This document shows, piece by piece, positions 31,996-42,100 of a stretch of 64,000 nt of DNA. The notes under the pieces are model-generated. The model worked only from the letters and a program-made list of their open reading frames with translations. It was not told the origin of the DNA and did not search any database. Source of the DNA: Novosphingobium sp. (GTDB taxonomy: Bacteria; Pseudomonadota; Alphaproteobacteria; Sphingomonadales; Sphingomonadaceae); NCBI RefSeq assembly GCF_030696665.1, contig NZ_JAUYRV010000026.1:124001-188000 (forward strand), read 5' to 3'. The translations under genes were made by a program, and so were the position numbers. Numbering within the stretch: position 1 is the first letter of the stretch; each line of letters opens with the position of its first letter.

Positions 31996-33588
31996 ATGGA
32001 CCACACCATATTGCCGCAGACGCGGCGCGAACTGCTCTCGATGATCGGCAAGGCGGGCGGCGGTGTTGCCATGTATCAGGCGATGACCGCACTTGGCCAT
32101 GCCGCCGAAACGCAGTTCTCCGGCCCGCCCGCGCTTGCCGGTGCGCGCAAGGGGGCCAGCGTGCTGGTGCTGGGCGCGGGCCTTGCCGGAATGCTGGCCG
32201 CGCATGAATTGACCAAGGCCGGGTACAAGGTCCAGGTGCTGGAATTTCAGGACCGGCCCGGCGGCCGCAACTATTCGATCCGGGGTGGCGACAAGGTGGT
32301 CGAGACCGACGGAACGGTGCAGGACTGCAATTTCGCGCCGGGCAACTACCTCAATCCCGGCCCGTGGCGCATCCCGCATCACCACCGAACCTTGCTGCAC
32401 TATTGCAAGGCTTTGGGGGTTGAGCTGGAGCCGTTTATCCAGTTGAACCACAACGCTTTTGTCCACCGCACCAAGGCTTTTGGCGGAAAGCCGCAGCGCT
32501 ATCGTGAAGTGGCGACAGACTTCAAGGGCCACGTTTCCGAACTGATGGGCAAGGCGCTCAATGCCGGATCTCTGGACGACAAGCTGACCAAGGAAGACAA
32601 GGACAAGCTGCTTGTGGCGATGCGCGAATGGGGCGCGCTGGACAAGAACATGGCCTATACCGGCGACCTGAAGGTTGCCTCACAGCGCGGCTATGATCGC
32701 GCGCCGGGCGGAGGCGTTGGTGGCGCGCCAACGCCGTCTGCGGTCAACAGCCTGTCCGATACGCTGTCGTCCAATGTGTGGACGCAAATGGGCTTCTTCT
32801 TCAACTACGTGATGCAGACCACGATGTTCCAGCCCAAGGGGGGCATGGACATGATCGGCAAGGCCTTCTTCAAGCAGGTCGGCAAGCTGGTTCGGCTCAA
32901 TACCCGCGTCACCGCCATCGCCCAGAATGATCAGGGCGTCAGCGTTTCATGGGAAGATACCAAGACCGGGCAGAAGGGTGTTGCGGCGGCGGACTACTGC
33001 GTCTGCACGATCCCCGCCACGATCCTCAACCAGATCGACATTCAGGTCGGCCCGGCGATGAAAGCGGCGCTGAAAGCCTTGCCCTATTCGAACTCGGTCA
33101 AGATCGGCCTCGAAATGAAGCGGCGCTTCTGGGAAGAAGACTATTCGATCTACGGCGGGCACAGCTTTACCGATCAGGCGATCAGCCTGATTTCCTACCC
33201 CAACAACAACTTCTTCAAGGATGGCTCGGCTGTGCTGCTCGGTGCGTTTGCGGGCGGAGCAGGGGGCTACCAGCTTGCGGGCATGACCCCGGCACAGCGC
33301 ATCGAGGCAGCGCTGGTGCAGGGTTCGGTGTTTCACCCGGCCGAATATCGCAAGGAATTTGCCTCGGGCGTCGCCTTCGCGTGGAGCCGCGCGCCGTGGA
33401 TCATGGGCTGCTGCGCCACATGGACCGAGGAAAGCCGCGCGGCACACTACCAGAACCTGTGCGCCTTGGACGGGCGCATTGTTTTGGCAGGCGAACACGC
33501 CTCATATTACGGCTGCTGGATGGAGGGTGCGCTGCTATCGTCGCTTGATGCAATTACCCGCCTGCACCAGCGGGCACAGGCGGCGTAA
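31996..33588 (+). CDS. Twin-arginine flavin amine oxidase/dehydrogenase
   Basis: A 530-residue FAD enzyme of the flavin monoamine oxidase family. Near the N-terminus, QTRRELLSMIGKAGG resembles a twin-arginine export signal. The FAD-binding fold follows (VLVLGAGLAGMLAAHEL, then DRPGGRN), and the C-terminal flavin segment is IVLAGEHASYYGCWMEGAL. An AAGGGGG ribosome site 5 nt upstream fixes the ATG. Together with the preceding cytochrome c and exported RidA it probably acts as a periplasmic amine dehydrogenase rather than an H2O2-forming oxidase; the substrate is unknown. Confidence 0.83.
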   Translation: MDHTILPQTRRELLSMIGKAGGGVAMYQAMTALGHAAETQFSGPPALAGARKGASVLVLGAGLAGMLAAHELTKAGYKVQVLEFQDRPGGRNYSIRGGDKVVETDGTVQDCNFAPGNYLNPGPWRIPHHHRTLLHYCKALGVELEPFIQLNHNAFVHRTKAFGGKPQRYREVATDFKGHVSELMGKALNAGSLDDKLTKEDKDKLLVAMREWGALDKNMAYTGDLKVASQRGYDRAPGGGVGGAPTPSAVNSLSDTLSSNVWTQMGFFFNYVMQTTMFQPKGGMDMIGKAFFKQVGKLVRLNTRVTAIAQNDQGVSVSWEDTKTGQKGVAAADYCVCTIPATILNQIDIQVGPAMKAALKALPYSNSVKIGLEMKRRFWEEDYSIYGGHSFTDQAISLISYPNNNFFKDGSAVLLGAFAGGAGGYQLAGMTPAQRIEAALVQGSVFHPAEYRKEFASGVAFAWSRAPWIMGCCATWTEESRAAHYQNLCALDGRIVLAGEHASYYGCWMEGALLSSLDAITRLHQRAQAA

Positions 33589-33597
33589 ATCACAGGC

Positions 33598-33625
33598 GAG
33601 GCCGAACGCTCAAAGCGCCGGCCTC
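33598..33625. terminator. Bidirectional hairpin between amine oxidase and UrcA genes
   Basis: GAGGCCG and CGGCCTC arms with an inner GCT/AGC pairing lie between two convergent genes, as expected of a shared terminator. No long T-run is present. Confidence 0.5.
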
Positions 33626-33638
33626 GTCAGTCCGTGTC

Positions 33639-33950
33639 TCAGAGACCGGCCATCCGCTGGCTCTTGGCGGCATCGGTCAGAGCGGCAATTTTTACCGCAG
33701 CATCGTTGCGCAGTTCGCGGCGGCATTTGAGATCAGGCATCGGGCCGCTGCTTATGCGGTCGGAAGGGTTGCAGGCCTCGATCACGGCGAGGTCGATGTG
33801 CTTGCGCAGCTTGGCCACCTGCGAAGGGTTCGTCAGGTCGTAGCCTTCGCTCGAAATGGCGAGGTTGAACTTTTCGCGCGGTCCGGCGAAAGCCGGGCTG
33901 GACAGGCACAGCAGCGAAACAGCCGAAACGGCTGCAAGGGCGATCTTCAT
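33639..33950 (-). CDS. UrcA family protein
   Basis: A 103-residue exported protein: a signal peptide ending SSPAFAG, then the UrcA pattern SSEGYDLTNPSQVAKLRKHIDLAVIEAC with a second Cys at DLKCRREL, probably forming a disulfide. UrcA proteins are small periplasmic proteins widespread in sphingomonads and caulobacters with no known activity. An AGGAGA ribosome site precedes the ATG. It is a single-gene unit convergent with the amine-oxidation operon. Confidence 0.8.
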   Translation of the reverse strand: MKIALAAVSAVSLLCLSSPAFAGPREKFNLAISSEGYDLTNPSQVAKLRKHIDLAVIEACNPSDRISSGPMPDLKCRRELRNDAAVKIAALTDAAKSQRMAGL

Positions 33951-34232
33951 GGCGTTTCTCCTGCGAAGGACATGGACCGTTTACGGCCCTTATTGCTTCC
34001 GGGGTAACGGCTCTTGCCAACAAGCCTTGTACTTTCCGGACAAGCGTCAAGATACGCCACGATTCGTTGCTAGACAAGCCAGCGCGTAGTGCGAATTGCG
34101 ATCTGGAAAAGACATGAGGTATGCGATTTAAGATGCTGAAAAATATATAGATATTACGCGATGCCTAGATCGTATGTGATGTAGGCTGGCCGGGTTCGGT
34201 AATACCGCTTCAAAATCCCGAATCAGACCGCA

Positions 34233-34250
34233 ATACGTCAACTGACGTAT
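34233..34250. promoter_or_regulatory. ATACGTCA-AC-TGACGTAT palindrome
   Basis: Perfect 8-bp arms, extended by CCGC on the left and GCGG on the right with one bulged base. It shares its core with the palindrome at 28214. It may be an operator or, read with its extension, part of the bcs transcript end. Confidence 0.5.
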
Positions 34251-34253
34251 GCG

Positions 34254-34271
34254 GGCCTGTTGAGTCAGGCC
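34254..34271 (-). terminator. Hairpin downstream of the bcs operon
   Basis: GGCCTG and CAGGCC arms around a 6-nt loop, 31 bp past the bcsZ stop on its strand. There is no T-run, so this is weak. Confidence 0.35.
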
Positions 34272-34301
34272 TCTCACCCCAATTGCCCCCAGCGCGGCTG
34301 T

Positions 34302-35324
34302 TCAGTCAAGGCCAAGGCTGAGGAGCTGCAGGATGGCCGAATAGTAGTCCTGCGCCAATGCATCGGGCTGCGCGGTTCCCAGCGTTCGCGCCAGCACCGC
34401 CATCCCCCCTGCCGAAAGCGCGTAGGGTGCTGTCTCGCCCGATTGCGCATCGATCCACGCGGGCACTTGTGCTCCGCTGGCCAAGACGCTGCGCCACCAT
34501 GCGGTGACCGTTTCCGCCACCGCCATGCGGCGGCCTGCGCTGGCGTAAAGCGGCACGCGGATCGCATCGAAGCCGAAGCGTGCGGGCTTGTCATGGGCTG
34601 GGGAGAGCTTGCCATCTGCCGCCATCTCGAACCAGTCCACCGGCAGTGCCAGCGGGCCAAAACGCGCCGCTGTCAGCAGTTTAACCCCATCGTCGATCAC
34701 CGATGCCCACACCGCATCACCATCGAGTGCGGCAAAGGCATCAAGCGCGGACCAGATGTAGTAGGACGGGTTGATGACCGTCCGACGCGCGTCGGCAAAG
34801 CCCTCCAGCCCCGGCAGCAGCACCAGATGGCCTGCGCGCTCCACCACGAGCCGCGTGCGGATTGCGCTGCGGATTTCGGCTGAGCGGCGGGCATAGGCAG
34901 GCTTGTTCCACCGCTTGGCGGCGCGGGCCAGCGCCCAGGCGATCAGGATGTCGCCATCGGTCGCATTGTTGCGATCTGCCACCGCCACCGTTTCGCGCGG
35001 GTCGTATTTCCATGCGTGAAGCGCCACGTCGTCACGGGCCAGCGTCTGTGCCGTCCATGTGGCAAGCGAATCAAAAGTTTCGCGGTCGTTGTTAAGGCTA
35101 GCCAGCAACATGCCATAGCCTTGGCCCTCGCTGTGGCTGATGTTGCCATTGCCATTGTCGATCACGCGCCCGGCGGGTGTGATGAAGCGTTCGCGGAATT
35201 CCGGCCAGAACCCCTGCCGCGCCTTGGCGTTGCCGCTGGGCACCTTGGCACAGGCCGCGGTCAGCGTGGCGACGCTGCCCAGAATGAAATCGCGCCGGTC
35301 AAAGCGCAGGGAATCAAAGGCCAT
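34302..35324 (-). CDS. bcsZ: Cellulose-operon endoglucanase (GH8)
   Basis: A 340-residue glycoside hydrolase family 8 endo-beta-1,4-glucanase. The N-terminus has a twin-arginine-like signal (FDRRDFILGSVATLTAAC). The catalytic acid region SHSEGQGYGM and the later NPSYYIWSALDAFA and RFGFDAIRVPLY segments match BcsZ. It trims or edits nascent cellulose in the periplasm and is the last gene of the bcs operon. The start overlaps the bcsD end by 11 nt; longer in-frame extensions run through bcsD and are rejected. Confidence 0.9.
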   Translation of the reverse strand: MAFDSLRFDRRDFILGSVATLTAACAKVPSGNAKARQGFWPEFRERFITPAGRVIDNGNGNISHSEGQGYGMLLASLNNDRETFDSLATWTAQTLARDDVALHAWKYDPRETVAVADRNNATDGDILIAWALARAAKRWNKPAYARRSAEIRSAIRTRLVVERAGHLVLLPGLEGFADARRTVINPSYYIWSALDAFAALDGDAVWASVIDDGVKLLTAARFGPLALPVDWFEMAADGKLSPAHDKPARFGFDAIRVPLYASAGRRMAVAETVTAWWRSVLASGAQVPAWIDAQSGETAPYALSAGGMAVLARTLGTAQPDALAQDYYSAILQLLSLGLD

Positions 35325-35763
35325 GACGCAGTTCGATGGTCCGTTCATGCCAGACGGCAGAAGTCTGAACGCCCGGCGCGCTGCCAAGGGCGCGGAAGCA
35401 GGCATCGCAAGCGCCGCGCAGGATTTCCAGCAGGAAGGGGCGTGCGGTGGGTGACAGCACGTCGGGGCGCATGAGGCCCGGATCGTGTTCGACAACCAGC
35501 GCCGCTTCTTCGGCGTGCAGACGGCATTCGCCAAGGCCCAGATCGCTCCAGAGGCGGTTTAGGTGCATCTCTAGGTCGTTCAGGTCTGTCACCTGATCAA
35601 GCCGCAAACGCGCCGCCAGGCGCTGCCCAAGCGCAAAGCCGAAGCCCGCGATTTGCTGCGCCGAGGCCGCGTCGGCCAGTTCGGCAACCACTTCCGACAG
35701 GATCAGCGGAACGCCCGGCGAGCGGGTGCTGCCAAAGGCTTCGCGCAGGGGCATCTGGATCAC
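35314..35763 (-). CDS. bcsD: Cellulose synthase subunit D
   Basis: A 149-residue protein matching BcsD (AxCeSD, about 156 residues) in size, position and pattern: a mid-protein LEMHLNRLWSDLGLGEC helix followed by a strand (ALVVEHDPG), and then FLLEILRGACDACF. In acetic acid bacteria BcsD forms an octameric ring in the periplasm or cytoplasm that guides cellulose into ribbons. The GTG start overlaps the bcsC stop by 4 nt (GTGA); an ATG three codons on is the alternative. Confidence 0.75.
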   Translation of the reverse strand: MIQMPLREAFGSTRSPGVPLILSEVVAELADAASAQQIAGFGFALGQRLAARLRLDQVTDLNDLEMHLNRLWSDLGLGECRLHAEEAALVVEHDPGLMRPDVLSPTARPFLLEILRGACDACFRALGSAPGVQTSAVWHERTIELRHGL

Positions 35764-38700
35764 CGGGTTCCTCCAATGGCTTGCCGAATTCCGATCAGCG
35801 AGCGGAATTCCTCGTATTGTCCGAAGCTTGTGAACGAAACGTTGCCGCCGACCTGTGTATTTGGCGAAACCTTGTAATAGACCTCACCCCCTGCCGAAAT
35901 GGCAAAGCCGGTGCGGCTCAGGCTGTCGTAACGCGCCCTCACATCGGTGTTGAGATCCTTCAGCGCATCGAGATTGGCCTGCAACGCCGGATCGGTGGGA
36001 TAGAGCGCAGTTTCGTCCTGACTGAAGCTCTGGAAGCCGGGAGTCAGGTTGGCTTTGATATCCAGCGTTTCGCTTTCCATCGTGTAGTTGATCGGGAAGC
36101 CGATGGACAGGAAGCTTTGCGGGCTGAAATAGCCGCCGTGGCCATAAGTGAAGTAGTTCTGGTTGTTGTCGTAGGTCTGGTAGTTGGCGTTGATTCCGCC
36201 GGTCAATTGCGAGCGCTGGCCCTTGATCAGGCGCAGATAGCCGCCGACGTTTGCCTCAATCCCGCGATTGTTGCGCACGTTGGTGCCACGGTATTGGTTG
36301 TAGGCAACCTCGCCATATACGCCGCTGCCATTGCGATCATACGAAAAGCCTGCGCCGCCGCCGGTGCGCATGACCTGGCCCCAGCGTTCACCTGACACCG
36401 GATCGCGAGTGCCTGCGTAGGAGACGATGGAATCGGTCACCGGCTTGCGCTCAGCCCACGCTTTTGCTTGCATGCCGGGGGCGAGTTCGGGTGTGATGGC
36501 AGCGCGGAAAGTGGCCTTGGTTTCACCCATGCCGAGCGGCGTGGTGCCGCCTTCGACCTGCACGGTGCTATCGGCATAGCCGAGCGTGAAGGCCACGCCT
36601 GAGGATTGCTGCGTCTGCGCCGGTTCCAGCACGGCCCGCTCTTCATCGACGATGGCCTGCGCTTCGGCGGTAGCGTTCTGGCCAAAGCGCGACAGGCCCG
36701 AGCCGGTGGGGCGGCCGGAATCGATCACCACGGCTTCGGCACGGGCGCGCACGCGGCCCCCGGCAAGACCGGTTGAGAATTCGGCGGTGCCTTTCAGTTC
36801 GCTCAGCGCGCTGAGGCCGGTTTCGCCCTTGCGGCTGCGATAGCCGGTCTGGAGATCGGCGCGCGGGCGGGAATCCTCGCTCAAAGTTTCGATATCGGAC
36901 GCGATGGAGGCGAGGACCGGATCAGCGGAACCATAGGCCATGTCGGGCGAAGGTGCGGTTGGCGCGGGCATGCCGAATGAACCTGCCGGAACACCGCCCC
37001 AGCCCGATGGGGCCTGCATGGCAACGGATGGCACGGGTGTGGTCGGTGATGCAGCGGCATATCCCTGCGGTGCGTAGGCGGGACTGCTCAAACCGCCGCT
37101 GACAGGGGCCGAAGGCAGGCGCGTGCCGTTGCCCAGCGCAAACGGATTGACCGCTGCGGGAGTGGGGGCTGCATAAGCCTGCGCGCGGAAGGGATTGCTG
37201 TCAGCCGTTCCGGGCATGGCGGCGAAAGGGTTGGCTCCCGGCGCGATGGCGGTGGAGCCGCCGTTCTGGCGGGCGTAGAGTTCACGCGCTTCCTTGAGCA
37301 GGCGCAGCGCCGCACCTTTGTCACCCCGGTCCTGCGCGACGCGGGCAAGGGTGAGGTGAACCTGATAGTCGTCCGGGTAGGCGTTCAAGGCGCGGTCGGC
37401 GGCTTGCTTTGACAGATCGCGGTCACCGGCTGCCTGTGCTGTTTGGGCAAGGCCAAGCAAAGCCTCGCGGTTGCGGGCTTCTCGCACGAGCACGAGTTGA
37501 TAGGATTGCGCGGCGCGGGCGGGCATGCCGCCGCTTTGATAGAGACGGGCGAGGGCTGAGAGCACTTCGGCATTTTCGGGCGCTGCGTTCCATGCACCCT
37601 GAAGCAGATCGAACGCGGGGGCGAACTGGCCTGCAAGACGCATCCGGTCAGCCTGCGCGATGGCAAGGCCCGCCGACATGCGGCCGACTTCACGCTGTGC
37701 ATCGGGTGACGAACCACCCAGCGCGGATGCCTTTTGCAGCGCGGCGCGGGCAAGATCATCGCGCCCGGTGGCTGCCAGAACGCGCACCAGCGCATCGTAT
37801 CCGCCAAGATCGGCAATATCACTGTCGAGTGCGGACTGCGCAAGGCTGGCGGCGGTTGCCTCGTCGCCCAGTTCATAGAGTGCGCCTGCCACTTCGGCAC
37901 GGCGGGCGGCGGGCACCGCGGGCTGGCTGGCAATCTGGCGCAGGGCCGAGATGGCACCGGCTTTCTGCCCGGTTTCGGCAAGGGCCTTGGCGCGGGAGAT
38001 GGCCGCCTCGATCTTGATGGAGAGGGCAAAGTTGCGCATCGCCGGGCTGCGGCGGCTTTCGGGCACCCGCTCTACCAAAGCAGAGGCGGCAAGCAGGTTG
38101 CCCAGATCCTTGTTGATCAGCGCGGCGGCATAGGTCGCGTCGGGATCGGCCGATTGCGAAAGCGAGGCCACCAGCGATTCCGCTTCGGCGCGGCGTCCGC
38201 GACCAATCATGAAGCGGGCGAATTCATAGCGGATCCACGGATCGTTGCGATCAACCATCAGGCCGCCCTGAAATTCCTGTTCGGCGGCATAGTCGTCTCC
38301 GCGGGCCATAGCGGCAAGCGCGCGCCCACGCGCGGCGCGGCTGGCGAGGCGAGCTTCATCGGCCCCGCCACCAGCGCTGGCCTGCCGGTAGAGATCAGCC
38401 GAATCGGCAAAGCGACCCTGCTTTTCATAGATCTGTGCCAGCAGTTCGAGCGCGGGCTGCGGGTCGGCATAGCCAAGGCGCACCGTGTCTTCGGCAATGG
38501 CCTGTGCCTTGTCGAGATAGCCCCGGTCGAGGGCTTCACGCGCGTCCTCGATCCCGCCAAAGAAGCGGGCGGACGACAGGGCATCGGCCCACCGCTCTGC
38601 GTCGGGGAGGCGTGAGGCGCGTTCGAGCAGATCGCGCGCATCGGCAAAACGGCTTTGCCGCAGGCGCACGATGCCGAGGCCGCCCAGTGCATCACCATCG

Positions 38701-39146
38701 TTGCGATTGGTGGCAAGCGCGCGTTCGAAGCGGGTGGAGGCGGTGGCAAGATCGCCGGAATCGAGCGCGGAGAACCCGGCCACGCGGGCGGTTCCGGCAG
38801 TTGCGGCGGCGGGGCGCACAGGTGCCTTGCGCGGGGCAGGTGCGGCCTTTGCGACGGGCTGAGTTGCCTTTGGTGCGGGAGCGGGGGCGCGGGCGGGAGT
38901 GGACGCCGGAGCAGCGGCGGGTTTGGGCCGTGCAGGTGCGGCTTCCTTTGCCGTCGGATCGATTGCCCGCGCGCGGCGCAAGGCTTGGTCTGCGAGGTCA
39001 TTGCGGCCCTTGCCGCGCCAATAGGTTGCTTGATCCAGCAGCGCCTTAACCGCCGGGGTTTCTGCCAGCGCAACCGACGGAATTGCCACGCCGGCCAGCA
39101 GCGCGGCGACAAGTCCGAGCCGGACCGAGCTTTGCATCAGGCGCAT
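35760..39146 (-). CDS. bcsC: Cellulose export outer-membrane protein
   Basis: An 1128-residue protein with a signal peptide (LGLVAALLAGVAIPSVALAE), a Pro/Ala-rich spacer, about 600 residues of TPR repeats, a second low-complexity region (about residues 640-750) and a C-terminal BcsC outer-membrane barrel (from about 760; YAGTRDPVSGERWGQVMRTGGG is typical). It forms the periplasmic scaffold and the pore that releases cellulose. The ATG one base after the bcsAB stop has an AAGGA ribosome site and is preferred over in-frame ATGs inside bcsAB. Confidence 0.92.
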   Translation of the reverse strand: MRLMQSSVRLGLVAALLAGVAIPSVALAETPAVKALLDQATYWRGKGRNDLADQALRRARAIDPTAKEAAPARPKPAAAPASTPARAPAPAPKATQPVAKAAPAPRKAPVRPAAATAGTARVAGFSALDSGDLATASTRFERALATNRNDGDALGGLGIVRLRQSRFADARDLLERASRLPDAERWADALSSARFFGGIEDAREALDRGYLDKAQAIAEDTVRLGYADPQPALELLAQIYEKQGRFADSADLYRQASAGGGADEARLASRAARGRALAAMARGDDYAAEQEFQGGLMVDRNDPWIRYEFARFMIGRGRRAEAESLVASLSQSADPDATYAAALINKDLGNLLAASALVERVPESRRSPAMRNFALSIKIEAAISRAKALAETGQKAGAISALRQIASQPAVPAARRAEVAGALYELGDEATAASLAQSALDSDIADLGGYDALVRVLAATGRDDLARAALQKASALGGSSPDAQREVGRMSAGLAIAQADRMRLAGQFAPAFDLLQGAWNAAPENAEVLSALARLYQSGGMPARAAQSYQLVLVREARNREALLGLAQTAQAAGDRDLSKQAADRALNAYPDDYQVHLTLARVAQDRGDKGAALRLLKEARELYARQNGGSTAIAPGANPFAAMPGTADSNPFRAQAYAAPTPAAVNPFALGNGTRLPSAPVSGGLSSPAYAPQGYAAASPTTPVPSVAMQAPSGWGGVPAGSFGMPAPTAPSPDMAYGSADPVLASIASDIETLSEDSRPRADLQTGYRSRKGETGLSALSELKGTAEFSTGLAGGRVRARAEAVVIDSGRPTGSGLSRFGQNATAEAQAIVDEERAVLEPAQTQQSSGVAFTLGYADSTVQVEGGTTPLGMGETKATFRAAITPELAPGMQAKAWAERKPVTDSIVSYAGTRDPVSGERWGQVMRTGGGAGFSYDRNGSGVYGEVAYNQYRGTNVRNNRGIEANVGGYLRLIKGQRSQLTGGINANYQTYDNNQNYFTYGHGGYFSPQSFLSIGFPINYTMESETLDIKANLTPGFQSFSQDETALYPTDPALQANLDALKDLNTDVRARYDSLSRTGFAISAGGEVYYKVSPNTQVGGNVSFTSFGQYEEFRSLIGIRQAIGGTR

Positions 39147-39147
39147 C

Positions 39148-42100
39148 TCAGGCGTCCTTTTCATCATTGGTCGCAAGCCGCGCCTTGGCTTGACGGCTGA
39201 AGAACAGATAGGCCGGGCCGGTCAGCAACAGAGCCAGCAGCAGCGTGGACATCGCCATCAGCAGCGGACGTTTGCTGAACCAGTAGGCCACCTTCATCCA
39301 CACGGGCAGCGAGCCGACCCAATAAGTCGGCCCGACCGCGTAGCTGGCCATGCCATCGCCTGAGGTGACCGACAGATCGCCTTGAATCTGGGCGTTGATC
39401 TTTGGATCGGCCAGGCCATCGACCAGCAGCGGCAACTGGCGCACATCATCGGCCAGCAAGGCGACGACGGTGCGGTCCTTGGCATAGGGTGAGCGAAAGC
39501 TGGCAATGCCGGAAAAGGCGCGCGCGCTCTGCACGATGGCGGCGACCTCTTCAGGATCGGCCTGATCGCGGTTGCTCAACAGCGCGCCAACATATTGCAG
39601 CGGTGAGCGCTGGGCGACCTTAAGCCCGCCGCTTTCATAGCGGACGGGGGCATTTGCGAAGAACTGTTCAGCCCCGGCAAGCGATGAATTGCCGATCACC
39701 AGAATGTCCTGATCAGCAAGGCGCGAAGGTTCGATCCGGTCGGTTACGGTCACGCCGGTGGCGGCAGCGCCGGTGGTATCGCCAAAGCGTCCCATCAGCC
39801 CGAGAAACGCCTCGACCGATGCGGCAGAAGGCGCGCCGGACATTATCACCGTGGTTTCAGCAAGATCGGGGCGGACGGTGAAGGGGTAGCCAGCGCCCGC
39901 GAACGGGGCGAGGTCTGGCATTTCGATGCCGTGGTAGGCGTCGGTCAGATCGATAACCGATTGGGGCAGGACCGATACGCGCACGTTATCGGGCAGCATG
40001 CCGGTGCATTTCTGCTTGTTCGCCACGATCAGGTTGTAATCGAAGACGATCTCGTTCTGGCCGAACAGGGCATAGCGGGGCAGGACCACGCTTTGGTTGC
40101 TGTCATGGCTGGCCGCACCTTCCGTACCGAACAGGCCGGACCACCAGTTGCCCGACAGCGGCAGGGTCTTGAGATACTGGCCGTTCAGCGAGACATCGAG
40201 GCGCGAGGCATCGCGATCAAGCCAGTTGGCGACGGGATAGCGATAGCGCAGGTCGATCTCGCCACCCTGACGGGGCCAGAAGAACAGGTCGGGCGCAACG
40301 CGGAAGCGCGCGGTAAGCGGACCCGGGGGCAGGCCCATCCCTTGCAGAGCAAAGGGCTCCACCAGTTCGCCAAGGCGGATCGGGCGGTCGGTCGTAAGCC
40401 AGCGCGGTGCGCCATAGCGCGGCCATGTAGGAATGCGCGCGCCGTCAAAGCTCATGCGAGTGCCGCCGAACACACCTTTGCCTGTAGCGATGGCGCTGGC
40501 AGCAAGGCGCAGTTCGGCATTGTCGCGGCCCATGATAACCAGCAGGGTGCCGGTATTGTCACGCGGGTTGGCAATTACCGCAGCCGACGGGCCGGTGATG
40601 GAAAGGCCAAGTTCGGGCATTGCGCCGTTGCGGTTGAGGAAGACCACCGCGTTGCCCATTGGGATATCACCGAACGCAGGCTTGAACGCGAAGCCGCGAT
40701 AGCTGGCGAGGCTGCCGAGCCACGAGGCAATGGGTGCGGCAGCTTCCAGCTCTCCGGCGCGGGGCTGGGCTGCGAAGACGAACGGCACCTTGAGCGCTGA
40801 ATTGACGCCCTTGTCAAAGAACGGGGCAGGCAGGCGGGAAAGGTCTGGCCGCAAAGGCAGATGCTGTGTGGTGAGATCGAGCCACGAACGGGTGTTGCTG
40901 ATATTGGCCCAGAGCAGGCTGCTGAACGGGTCTTCGCAATCACGCGCGTAATGGCCGATCAGGCGCAGGTTTAGCTGGTTGTCGCCGGGCAGGAACAGCG
41001 CCGGGTTGACCGGCACGGTGATGACTTGGCCGCCCGAGTTTTCCGCACGCAGCGGCACAATCTGCGCCACTTCGCCATTGACGATTACGACGAGCTGGCT
41101 GCTGTCACCCAACAGGGCAGGGGACCACGCCGCCTGCAGCGTGATGGAGGCCGCGCTGACGACCTGATCCTGACGCAGGCCGAAGGGTATGCTGATTTCA
41201 CCGCGCGTACCCTGCAGGCGGATCGCGTTGCGGATGCGCAAATCCTTGAAGGTCAGGCGTTCAGCGGTGAGGGCGGTGGTTGGCGTGGGTGCGGTGGCTA
41301 CTGCCGGGGCTGCTGCCGGAGCGGCGCGGACCGTGCCGGGCAGCAGGGCATATCCTGCGGTTGCCAGCGCGAACGCCAGACCGGCGGCCTTGGCGAGCGG
41401 CGCAGCAGCAAAGTTGCGCTTCGTTTCTGCAACTGCCTTGGCATTTGCGGCATCTTCTGCCTTGAACGCGCGGCGTTCAGCAAAATTGAGCCGCAGTGCG
41501 CGTTTGACGGTCATGGCGTCGATCACGATGATGTCCTGAAGCGAACGCAGCCCGGCGACGCGCTCTGGCGGGGCGGTGCGCTGCCATTCGTCGGCCCGGC
41601 CCATGATGGCGCGCACCAGTTGGCGTGCAGCGATGTTTTCCAGCGGCAGGAACTTGACCGAGACGAACCCGTCGCGGCGACGCACCTGATCCACGCGGAT
41701 CGCAAGGTTTTCCGATCCGGTGGATAGGATGATGTGGGTTACAGGCACATCGAGCGGAGCAACGCCGGTGGGCAGATCTACCGCTGCCCCACCCATCGAG
41801 ATGTCTGTCGTCTCGCCCTTGGCAACGTGGCCGGAGGCGAAGTGGACGGTGACTGGCAAGCGGGCCTGAAGGCGGATTTCCTGCCGCGCCTGCCGTGTTT
41901 CACGCGCCACGGACACGGCGGCTAGCAGAAGGATGAGGCTGAAACCTGCCCATGCCAGATTGAGGGCGAGAGTATCAAGCTGCACGTTGAAGTATTGCGG
42001 GAAGAACAGATACTTGGAGATGGCGAGCAGCATTCCGCCGACCAGCAGGCCAACCGTGATCAGGTGCGGCTTGACGATGGCCCAATCGAAATAGGTCCGA

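Larger units (their letters stand above)
33951..34301. other. Gap between UrcA promoter side and the end of the bcs operon
   Basis: I see no gene in these 351 bp. They hold the UrcA promoter region, an AT-rich stretch around 34137-34160, the palindrome at 34233-34250 and the hairpin at 34254-34271. Confidence 0.6.
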
